A DNA stretch of 10,051 bases from Flavobacteriaceae bacterium. GTDB taxonomy: Bacteria; Bacteroidota; Bacteroidia; Flavobacteriales; Flavobacteriaceae. Shown here piece after piece: positions 1 through 6,273 of this stretch. Made by a program: the position numbers and the translations under genes. Location: contig JAGLDM010000169.1 in NCBI GenBank assembly GCA_023145595.1, forward strand, positions 1-10,051, given 5' to 3'. Every line of letters starts with the position of its first letter. Within the stretch, counting starts at the first letter, position 1. Below the pieces are notes generated by a model. It ran no database searches. It saw only the letters and a program-made list of their open reading frames with translations, and was not told the origin of the DNA.

Positions 1-368
1 GATTGTGGTTTTTGTCCATCAGAAAAAGTAGTTTTAAACACAAAACTAACATTAAACTCTTTTGATAAATCTAAATTTGAAAAGGGGATTTTAATATATG
101 TTGGGAGAGTAACATCCCTTGAAAATACGGCCCCGTCTTTTTTAAATACAATATTACTATACTCAGCACCATTAATATTTTTTTTAGTAAGGTCGTTTTC
201 AAATATTAAAAAATCATTTATTTTTTGTTTTTCAATTTTTTCTTTTTTAGGCATAATTGCCTTATCTTGATTTTTCTTACACGAAAAAGCACTCATAATA
301 ACGAATGCTAATAATAAGCCATATTGGACTTTTACACATAACAATGTTAACCTTTTTCTAAATCCCAT
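1..368 (-). CDS. Lipoprotein with LamG/concanavalin-like N-terminal domain, partial (runs off left edge)
   Basis: The frame is open from an ATG at 368 to the window edge, giving 122 visible codons and no stop. Residues 1-30 look like a lipoprotein (SPII) signal: a basic start (MGFRKR), a hydrophobic stretch at about 17-29, then the lipobox SAFSC with Cys30 as the likely lipidated residue. The residues after Cys are lysine-rich (CKKNQDK), not the acidic run used as a surface-export signal in Bacteroidota lipoproteins, so a periplasm-facing outer-membrane location is more likely (inference). From about residue 50 the pattern resembles the first strands of a LamG/concanavalin A-like jelly roll, notably DLSKEFNVSFVFKTTFSDG. 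Such folds occur in carbohydrate-binding proteins, glycanases and lyases; the catalytic part, if any, lies outside the window. It starts 7 bases after the preceding stop. An in-frame ATG at 383 would lengthen the N-region by five residues and overlap the upstream gene by 8 bases; I prefer 368 because the signal N-region is already long. Confidence 0.75.
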   Translation of the reverse strand, partial: MGFRKRLTLLCVKVQYGLLLAFVIMSAFSCKKNQDKAIMPKKEKIEKQKINDFLIFENDLTKKNINGAEYSNIVFKKDGAVFSRDVTLPTYIKIPFSNLDLSKEFNVSFVFKTTFSDGQKPQ

Positions 369-375
369 TATTTTT

Positions 376-1548
376 TTAATCATTTTTGTTTAAATATTCT
401 TGATTCCTTTCGTTATCATGGATCAACAACTCTTTTAGTATAAATAAATAGATAACTATAGACGGGTATGCAAAAAAATTACCTGCTACAAACACAATAA
501 CCAATAATAAAGACAATAACAACTTGACTTCTAAATTTGTTTTAAAGGTAAAAAACGATTTATAATACAAATACAAGTACAAGCCCCCTCCTATAATTCC
601 TAAAAAATAAAAAACATCAATAAAGTCCATCTGAGATTTAGTAGACAAATCCGTAACACCTCCAAACAAAAAATTTTTAAACTCCCAATTATCCTTAATA
701 AAAGGCAATGTTTTCTCTAAAAACAATTTATCTCTGTATGACATAATTGAAGTAAACAGTCCTTGGCTCTCCCTAATATTATTAAATATACTTATTTGAA
801 AGAAAAAAATATAAAAAACAATGATAAATGTGAGTATAAAAAAAACAATGATGATTTGTTTTTTAACTAAACTATACCGCCATATATATAAGGCTATTAA
901 AAAAAAACTAAAGAGGTATAAAGATTTGGTTCCTACTAAAAATATTGGCAATAAAATAAGCATATTAATATAACGCCTAAATAGATTTTTCTTATACCTT
1001 ATTAATAAAAATATCATTGTTAATGAATACACATAAGTACTGACTGCAGAAGAAACAAATATGCCATTGTAACCAAAACGCCCACCTAAGTAGGATTTAA
1101 AAACACTTATATTAAATATAAATCCCAATAACACCAGTAACGTATTAAATAACATTACATATTCAAAAACATTAAATAACAAGACTCTTTGAGTACTCTT
1201 TAATTTAAATGTAGAAAAAAAAATAAAAAAAATTATTGGATAAATTAATTTAACAAAATGAATTAAAATAGCCTTTTGCTCTAAACAAACATCATAATAA
1301 GTAAAACAAAAAAAAAGAAATAAAAACCCTACTCCTAACAGCTTATTAGGGGTTTTAATAAAAAGCGCTAATGAAAACAACCCTAAAACACTTCCTTTTA
1401 TGACTTGTAACAAAATTGATGTTCCTTGTCCTGAAAAAAGTGAAATTTTAAAATATGTTTCAGAAGCAACTAAACATATAAATAACAGTATAACGCTATT
1501 ATTTACTAAAAAAGTAAAATACTTATTACCCTCTATAACTTTGCCCAT
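376..1548 (-). CDS. Wzy-like O-antigen/capsule polymerase, polytopic membrane protein
   Basis: A 390-aa protein made almost entirely of hydrophobic helices (roughly 10-12 segments), the usual size and make-up of Wzy polymerases, which join lipid-linked repeat units on the periplasmic face of the inner membrane. Motifs shared with the protein at 2815-4020 are RFGYNG (157-162), GTKS (206-209), a periplasmic-loop Arg in SYRDKLF (270-276), FLFGG (293-297) and QMDFIDVF (306-313) followed by a Gly-rich turn LGIIGGG. The two are clearly paralogous although only moderately similar. Wzy proteins are poorly conserved, so the call rests on topology, these motifs and the setting between a ligase-like gene and a lipoprotein gene. 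Its ATG lies 29 bases after the upstream stop. A TAGATTTG motif stands 8 bases before the ATG, but no matching -33 element is present. The coding strand has a 9-T run at 899-907. It could instead be a ligase or an inactive duplicate. Confidence 0.72.
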   Translation of the reverse strand: MGKVIEGNKYFTFLVNNSVILLFICLVASETYFKISLFSGQGTSILLQVIKGSVLGLFSLALFIKTPNKLLGVGFLFLFFCFTYYDVCLEQKAILIHFVKLIYPIIFFIFFSTFKLKSTQRVLLFNVFEYVMLFNTLLVLLGFIFNISVFKSYLGGRFGYNGIFVSSAVSTYVYSLTMIFLLIRYKKNLFRRYINMLILLPIFLVGTKSLYLFSFFLIALYIWRYSLVKKQIIIVFFILTFIIVFYIFFFQISIFNNIRESQGLFTSIMSYRDKLFLEKTLPFIKDNWEFKNFLFGGVTDLSTKSQMDFIDVFYFLGIIGGGLYLYLYYKSFFTFKTNLEVKLLLSLLLVIVFVAGNFFAYPSIVIYLFILKELLIHDNERNQEYLNKND

Positions 1549-1577
1549 ATAATCTACAAATCTATTGTTTTCCTATA

Positions 1578-2834
1578 TTAATCTTGCTTTGCATCTAGAA
1601 AAAAGAAAAAACTATTAAAAAAACAAAAAAATACAATTCCTAATTGCAGGTTTAAAATATTTTCAGTTAAAGACACCACAACGATCATTACCATAAAGTT
1701 AAAATGCAACAAGTTTCTGTTTTTAATTGCATAAACCATCGAATAAAAATACACAAACAACAACACAAACAAACCAACCAAACCTCCTCTTGCATAATTA
1801 TTAAAATATTGACTATGTGTTTGATAATCTTGTTTAGAAAAATCTGTTAAACCTTTACTTAAATAGCAATCGTTTAATAACTTTTGAGTAGTTCCAAAAC
1901 CATTCCCAAAAAGATAATTCTCATTCCCTACTTCAACTGCACAATCCCAAATTTGAAAACGTGGTGCTAAACCTCCATTATAGTTATTATCCTTCCCCTT
2001 ATCACCATATTTTGCATATTGATAACTTTCCTTCAAACCAAATGTCATATCTACCATACGCTCTTTGACAATAGGAACAAAAACAAATACCAATATGGGT
2101 GTCGCGACAATAATAGATAAAATTAATATTCTCTTTTTAATTTCTGTTTTTCTAAATTTAGAGAAAACTAATATTAAAATAATTAACATTAAACTAACTA
2201 ATGCTATACGACTCCCTAAAAGAAATACATTTACCCCTAAAAAAACTAAAATTAGCACCTTTAAGATAACTCTACCTTTATTTAATAAAAAAGAAAGAAA
2301 AACTACAGCAAACGCCAGACACAAATACATTCCTAAATATGTTGGATGTATATGTAAAGCCTCTGTATAGTCATAATAAGTAAAAAAATACCAGTTTATA
2401 GTTGAAAAATCAGGTTTATAGTTAATTTGTCTATAAAAAGCAACAATTAAAAGAAATAAAGAATAACTTATAGCAGAAATCACCAAAGTTCTTAATACTA
2501 TTCTAACTTCTTTTTTCTTAATCCAAGGCTTTAAATAAAAAAATAATAGAGCGAATATAATTAGAGGCAAAGACCTAACAACATTTTTAGAAAAACTATC
2601 CCAATCAGAATAAAACCCTTGTAATAGAATAAATAAAAAGGGGGTAATTAAAATTAAGACTTCTTTAGAATATTTAAATTTCACTTCTTTTCGTTTTGTG
2701 TATATAAAAAACAAACTATATACTAAAAGTAAAATGATAGCCATACTATTAATATTCCTTTTTAAAGGCATTGTGACCACAACTATGCCCAATAAATAAA
2801 TAATAACATTCCTATTAACAAACAATTTCATCAT
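1578..2834 (-). CDS. O-antigen ligase / Wzy_C-family polymerase, membrane protein
   Basis: A 418-aa polytopic membrane protein with the hallmarks of the O-antigen ligase/Wzy_C family (PF04932, WaaL-like). These are HIHPTYLGMY (161-170), the helix LLGSRIALVS (205-214) containing Arg209, and a large periplasmic loop at about 255-345 with RFQIWDCAVE (292-301), LFGNGFGT (308-315) and THSQYFNNYARGGLVG (339-354). Arg292 and His340 fall where WaaL-type enzymes carry their functionally important loop Arg and His. Near the C-terminus, LTENILNLQLG (389-399) is also family-typical. Members either polymerise repeat units or transfer finished glycan from undecaprenyl pyrophosphate to an acceptor; sequence alone does not separate these roles. 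It differs in type from its two polymerase-like neighbours, so it is not a third copy of them. Its start (ATGATG) overlaps the end of the upstream gene by 20 bases, suggesting translational coupling; the second ATG, at 2831, is equally possible. Confidence 0.82.
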   Translation of the reverse strand: MMKLFVNRNVIIYLLGIVVVTMPLKRNINSMAIILLLVYSLFFIYTKRKEVKFKYSKEVLILITPFLFILLQGFYSDWDSFSKNVVRSLPLIIFALLFFYLKPWIKKKEVRIVLRTLVISAISYSLFLLIVAFYRQINYKPDFSTINWYFFTYYDYTEALHIHPTYLGMYLCLAFAVVFLSFLLNKGRVILKVLILVFLGVNVFLLGSRIALVSLMLIILILVFSKFRKTEIKKRILILSIIVATPILVFVFVPIVKERMVDMTFGLKESYQYAKYGDKGKDNNYNGGLAPRFQIWDCAVEVGNENYLFGNGFGTTQKLLNDCYLSKGLTDFSKQDYQTHSQYFNNYARGGLVGLFVLLFVYFYSMVYAIKNRNLLHFNFMVMIVVVSLTENILNLQLGIVFFCFFNSFFFFLDAKQD

Positions 2835-4020
2835 TGCTATAAGTGTTTAGATATGAAAAAACTATGATTATAAAAATAGGGTTTACACTAGATGTAAAAA
2901 AATGACCTGAGAAAAAAGACAGTAAGAAAAACACAAGAAAAACAAAATAGAATAGTTTGTTTTTTATACGACCTACAATATATGTTTTATAAAGAAATAA
3001 AAAGGCGAGCCCATTAACTACGCCAAAAAACAAAAACACATCTATAAAATCCATTTCTACTAATGCCAGATAATCATCAACATTTGAAATATTCTGACCA
3101 CCAATAAGGTAATTTATAATGCCCACATTTTCAAAAAAAGGGACAACACGAGACTCTATAAACGTATTTCGTCCTCCTGAGATTGTATACCAAAACCCTT
3201 TATTAGTAAAGAACCAATAATAATAACCAAACAGCACTTTCAATTTAGAAATAGACAACACTAATGTTGTCGTTACCGCTATTAATCCAACAAAAATATA
3301 AATGAATTTTTTTGCCGATATCCGTGAAAAAAAATGAAAAGAAGCTAAAAGTATTACTCCTAAAAAAACAGCTTTCATTCCTGTTAGCAGACAAAGAAAC
3401 AACACAAAAAGCAAGTATTTAAGTGGCTTTTTATTGACTTTCCAATCGTAATAAAAAACAAACAACCCTAATAAATAAAAAATAGACGCTTCATTTTGTG
3501 CCAATATTAAGCCGTCATACCCAAATCTTGGTGTCCCAATTGGGAAAGTAGAAAACAACTTGATTTTAAACACCAACCCAACTATGGCTATGGATCCATT
3601 GAATATAAAGACTTTTTTAAAGTTTTTAATGACTTTGCGCAAAGAATCTCTATCCTCTAGAGTTTTATACGTTGCAAAAAATATAAAAAATATAAAAAAG
3701 TATTTATTAAAGTATATAAATTGTTCAACGATAAAAACATCTATTTGAATTATATATTTTAAATATAAATTACCTATAAAAAAAAAGGTTACAAAATATA
3801 AAAACGAAGTCAGCCAAATTAATCTCTTTTTATTAAAGAAAACTAATATCATAAATATACAAACCAACTCTAGTAGCAAACGATACACAATAGCCGACCT
3901 AGAAAAGGAAGGGAAGTATAAATTACCAAGTTTGTTTACACCATCAAAGAGATAGTTTAGTGTAACACCTGTTGTTAATAAAAAGAAACCTGTATTCTGT
4001 TCTGTGATTGTTAATTTCAA
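2815..4020 (-). CDS. Wzy-like O-antigen/capsule polymerase, polytopic membrane protein
   Basis: A 401-aa, very hydrophobic protein with about 10-12 predicted membrane helices. Wzy-type motifs in order: RFGYDG (165-170), LLTGMKAVFLG (211-221), the periplasmic-loop motif SGGRNTF (281-287), LIGG (305-308), EMDFIDVF (322-329) and SGHFF (371-375). It shares this motif order and the MDFIDVF core with the protein at 376-1548, so the two belong to one subfamily. Its N-terminal 125 residues also line up by eye with the truncated membrane protein at 5843-6232. The likely role is polymerisation of undecaprenyl-linked repeat units in the inner membrane. It begins 14 bases after the acetyltransferase stop and its last 20 bases overlap the start of the ligase-like gene, as expected in one operon. 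A low-complexity Phe/Ile run (FFIFFIFF, about 108-115) corresponds to a T/A repeat in the DNA, and a 9-T run lies at 3778-3786. Which polymerase-like protein is active cannot be told from sequence. Confidence 0.75.
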   Translation of the reverse strand: MKLTITEQNTGFFLLTTGVTLNYLFDGVNKLGNLYFPSFSRSAIVYRLLLELVCIFMILVFFNKKRLIWLTSFLYFVTFFFIGNLYLKYIIQIDVFIVEQFIYFNKYFFIFFIFFATYKTLEDRDSLRKVIKNFKKVFIFNGSIAIVGLVFKIKLFSTFPIGTPRFGYDGLILAQNEASIFYLLGLFVFYYDWKVNKKPLKYLLFVLFLCLLTGMKAVFLGVILLASFHFFSRISAKKFIYIFVGLIAVTTTLVLSISKLKVLFGYYYWFFTNKGFWYTISGGRNTFIESRVVPFFENVGIINYLIGGQNISNVDDYLALVEMDFIDVFLFFGVVNGLAFLFLYKTYIVGRIKNKLFYFVFLVFFLLSFFSGHFFTSSVNPIFIIIVFSYLNTYSNDEIVC

Positions 4021-4034
4021 AATATATTTAACTT

Positions 4035-4457
4035 TTATCCTTTTTTTAATACTTTAGCAGGCACTCCTGCCACCACACAATTATCAGAAACACTACTTAT
4101 AACAACGGAATTAGCCCCAATAGTTACATTATCACCTATTATAATTGGACCTAATATTTTCGCGCCAGTTGCTATATATACGTCATTTCCAATAATAGGC
4201 AAACTTTTATGACCTGACTTTCCACCAATAGTCACATTTGTACCAATCATGACATTTTTTCCGATTTTGGCTTTTTTATGCAGAACAACACCTATACCAC
4301 TATACCCAAACCTTGTACCTTTTCCTATTGTACACTCATAAGGTATAGATGAGTTATATATAAGAAAAATAAATAGCTTAATCAGCTTAGGTAAAAACGG
4401 CACCTTATTTATATATAAAAAATTAGCCAAATAATAGAAGTAATATGCATTAATCAT
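4035..4457 (-). CDS. Serine-acetyltransferase-like hexapeptide-repeat O-acetyltransferase
   Basis: A 140-aa protein with a helical N-terminus (about 1-38) followed by left-handed beta-helix hexapeptide repeats (about 39-130): IGKGTRFGYSGIG, IGKNVMIGTNVTIGG, IGNDVYIATGAKILG and IGDNVTIGANSVV, ending with the AGVPAKVLKKG tail typical of acyltransferases of this fold. It matches the short CysE-like (LbH_SAT) branch common in polysaccharide clusters. His60 in GVVLH and His83 in KSGHKSLP sit where such enzymes carry active-site histidines. Full-length CysE has a much longer N-terminal domain and a DHATG-type motif that is replaced here by GYSGIG, so cysteine synthesis is unlikely. The probable job is acetyl-CoA-dependent O- or N-acetylation of a sugar in the repeat unit (inference). 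It is complete for this branch. It is followed 14 bases later by a Wzy-like gene and preceded by a spacer holding a flippase-like remnant. Confidence 0.8.
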   Translation of the reverse strand: MINAYYFYYLANFLYINKVPFLPKLIKLFIFLIYNSSIPYECTIGKGTRFGYSGIGVVLHKKAKIGKNVMIGTNVTIGGKSGHKSLPIIGNDVYIATGAKILGPIIIGDNVTIGANSVVISSVSDNCVVAGVPAKVLKKG

Positions 4458-4468
4458 TTTGAAAGGAT

Positions 4469-4651
4469 TTATTTATTATAACTTATAAGTGCTTGAGAAA
4501 ACCCAACTCCAATAGCACCATTAATACCATAATTTAGAATCATCATATATGAAATTGGCACAACCAATAATACAAAATATAATACATACTTTTCTATTCT
4601 CGTGGTTTTAATTGCTATTTCTTTAATACCTGACGATAAACATCTATATAC
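4469..4651 (-). pseudogene. Decayed fragment resembling a Wzx flippase C-terminus
   Basis: The spacer between the GT4 glycosyltransferase and the acetyltransferase has a reading frame, closed by TAA at 4471-4469, that reads like the end of a membrane protein: basic IKTTRIEK, a helix YVLYFVLLVVPISYMMIL, then NYGINGAIGVGFSQALIS and a short tail. The turn plus glycine helix (YGINGAIGVG) is the pattern seen near the C-terminus of Wzx/MATE-like flippases; the intact flippase here has YGVIGAALGTA at about 405-415. The frame is open back to 4651, inside the glycosyltransferase gene in another frame, where a TAA (4654-4652) closes it. No plausible start supports a real protein of useful length (first ATG at 4546, 25 codons). 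I read it as the leftover 3' end of a displaced flippase gene. The family call rests on one short motif; another polytopic protein is possible. Confidence 0.45.
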
Positions 4652-5781
4652 TTATGAATATTATGTTCCCAACTATAGTTTGCAAGTAATTGTTCATGAA
4701 TTTTTTTTGAATTAATCTTCTTATTTAAAACAATTTTTATTTTCTTGGCTAAATCTTCACTTGACTCCAAATTTGAGTCAAAAGGCTCTCCTATATACTC
4801 AGTAATCATAGATTGAAATTCTTCAAATAACTTCGTTAACCCAATAATCGGGACACTATAAGACAACGCCTCTAAATAAACTAATCCAAAGCTATCACTT
4901 TTACTGGGTAAAACAAAAGTATCACTCTGTTTATACAACTCAATGACTTCTCTAAAATTCATTTTTCCAAAAACCTCAATCTCAAAAGAAAAATCATGCT
5001 TTTTTATATAGTCACGACCCTTTTTATTTGATAAAACAACTAATTTCACCTTTTCTCTAAGGATAGAATCATTTTCAATAGCGTGTAATAATATTGGTAG
5101 ATTTTTTATTTCCACCGTATGTGTCAAACCATTAAAAAAGACTGTTTTTTTAGAGCAATCAATTTGATTCTTTTTGCAATAATAAGCATTAATACTAATT
5201 GGATTTGCAATTTTTATTAATTTATCTTTCTGATTAAAATCAAAAGAACCATGCTTTTCTTTTGCAAAATCAGATATATATATTAATCTTGAACAACCTT
5301 CAATACATTTTTTCGTTCTTTTAAAAACATCACCTTGCTTATTTTCAATTCCTTTTTGATTCCAAAAGCCATGATCTGTAATAACGAATGGTATTCTATT
5401 GTTTATTTCTTGTAACGCAATTGAAACCGTATTTTTTAAAGAATGAACGTGAATAACATCAAACTTATTAAGCTTTAAAATTTGCTTTAACCTGTACAAT
5501 TGATAAATATATAAAAGCCTGCTTTTTAAAGGCATTTTAATAGTAAATAGTTTAAAAAAAAAAGAGCATAAGGCTCCTAAAAACGAAAAAAAAGTATTTG
5601 GAATTACCCTAATTGACCCTTTATTAATAGGCTTTATTCTTTTGTAATTCCATAGCGTAACTTCAAATCCTGCATCACTTAAGTTTTTAGACAAGTCTGT
5701 AATATGACTACAAACACCCCCAAATTCCTTACCACCAAACTCAATAGGTATAGGTCCTATGATTAAAATTTTTTTCTTCAT
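4615..5781 (-). CDS. Family 1 / GT4 glycosyltransferase (GT-B fold)
   Basis: A 388-aa retaining-type glycosyltransferase of normal length. The N-terminal GT4 Rossmann domain shows KILIIGPIP (4-12), the glycine loop FGGKEFGGVCSHITDL (15-30), DVIHVHS (108-114) and ITDHGFW (134-140). The C-terminal domain shows ANPI (192-195), FFNGLT (215-220), EVFGKM (269-274) and the nucleotide-sugar motif LPSKSDSFGLVYLEAL (291-306), with Glu304 conserved. The first acid of the usual E-x7-E motif is Asp296 here, a conservative change. It should transfer a sugar from a nucleotide donor to the lipid-linked repeat unit at the cytoplasmic face; donor and acceptor cannot be read from sequence. There is no signal peptide. 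The ATG at 5781 is favoured by the classic KKKILIIGPIP opening. It lies 61 bases after the truncated membrane-protein gene. A 10-T run in the coding strand (5554-5563, residues 73-76) is a potential slippage site. Confidence 0.88.
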   Translation of the reverse strand: MKKKILIIGPIPIEFGGKEFGGVCSHITDLSKNLSDAGFEVTLWNYKRIKPINKGSIRVIPNTFFSFLGALCSFFFKLFTIKMPLKSRLLYIYQLYRLKQILKLNKFDVIHVHSLKNTVSIALQEINNRIPFVITDHGFWNQKGIENKQGDVFKRTKKCIEGCSRLIYISDFAKEKHGSFDFNQKDKLIKIANPISINAYYCKKNQIDCSKKTVFFNGLTHTVEIKNLPILLHAIENDSILREKVKLVVLSNKKGRDYIKKHDFSFEIEVFGKMNFREVIELYKQSDTFVLPSKSDSFGLVYLEALSYSVPIIGLTKLFEEFQSMITEYIGEPFDSNLESSEDLAKKIKIVLNKKINSKKIHEQLLANYSWEHNIHKYIDVYRQVLKK

Positions 5782-5789
5782 TAATGTCT

Positions 5790-5822
5790 TTTGTAACGAT
5801 TCTTATTAAGAAATTAGATTTG
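5790..5822 (+). promoter_or_regulatory. Possible Bacteroidota sigma-A promoter on the opposite strand
   Basis: The + strand carries TTTG at 5790-5793, then 21 bases, then TAGATTTG at 5815-5822. This fits the Bacteroidota housekeeping consensus (a -33 TTG/TTTG, 17-23 bases, TAnnTTTG). Between the two boxes lies a near-perfect dyad, TTCTTA-T-TAAGAA (5800-5812). Transcription would start at about 5829 and run antisense into the truncated membrane gene. There is no convincing + strand gene downstream, and in DNA this AT-rich a chance match is quite possible, so this is only a candidate. Confidence 0.25.
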
Positions 5823-5842
5823 ATTGTAGTTTATTCAAATAT

Positions 5843-6232
5843 TTATTTGAAAGTAATAAATTTAGCAATGATTGTATTATATACCCAAAAACAACTCCCC
5901 AAACCCCAAAATAATAGCACAAAATTATCAATAAAATTTAATCCCTCATATTTTAGACTCAAAAAAAATTGACCAATTAACAACGATCCAATAATAATTG
6001 CTGTTATTAATAAAACATATGCCTTTACCTTTCTTAAGGTTAGAACAGCATATCCTAAAACAAAAATCTCAAACAAACCTTTAATTACTGGTACATATCG
6101 ATGAAGCCCCCAATCGGATCGGTAAATTAATTTACTTAGTCCTCCGGTAAAATAAAAAGTTGCTAATGAAACAAATAGCAAGCCAATAGAGATTTTACAA
6201 ATTATTTGATGCTTTATTTTAATTGCAGTCAT
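5843..6232 (-). pseudogene. Truncated Wzy-like membrane protein (N-terminal third, 129 aa)
   Basis: The 129-aa product has four hydrophobic segments (about 11-29, 48-66, 70-92 and 99-121) and no recognisable small-protein family. By eye its whole length lines up with residues 1-125 of the polymerase-like protein at 2815-4020: GLSKL against GVNKL near residue 30, a loop ending in Arg, an IKGLFEI/YRLLLEL helix, then LLIGQFFL against FFIGNLYL, and a final aromatic helix ending VYNTI/TYKTL. All downstream Wzy features (RFGY, GTK, the periplasmic loop, MDFID) are absent, and only 61 bases separate its stop from the next gene, so the rest has been deleted or replaced rather than frameshifted. It is most likely a polymerase remnant; an expressed small membrane protein cannot be excluded because the frame is intact and starts normally with ATG. 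It sits 41 bases after the GT2 gene. Confidence 0.55.
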
Positions 6233-6273
6233 TATCTTTATTAATTTTTTATCAAAGAATCTTTAATACACGA

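Noticed and set aside
1557..1564. TAGATTTG on the minus strand 8 bases before the ATG of the 376-1548 gene, as a promoter
   Set aside because: No TTG/TTTG at the right distance upstream, and the start site would fall at the ATG itself; probably a chance match.
2065..2370. Plus-strand open frame of 101 codons
   Set aside because: Lies entirely antisense to the well-supported ligase-like gene; composition reflects the opposite strand. Likewise for the plus-strand frames at 3560-3748, 6762-7073 and 8442-8756.
3668..3700. Repeated AAAATATA-like units as a DNA repeat element
   Set aside because: They encode the Phe/Ile-rich helix of the polymerase-like protein and are explained by coding low complexity.
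4035..4457. Cysteine-biosynthesis serine acetyltransferase (CysE)
   Set aside because: It lacks the long N-terminal CysE domain and the DHATG motif, and sits inside a polysaccharide operon; a sugar acetyltransferase is more likely.
5784..5972. Plus-strand open frame of 62 codons overlapping the candidate promoter
   Set aside because: Its start precedes the promoter motif, it is mostly antisense to the truncated wzy-like gene, and it has no recognisable protein features.
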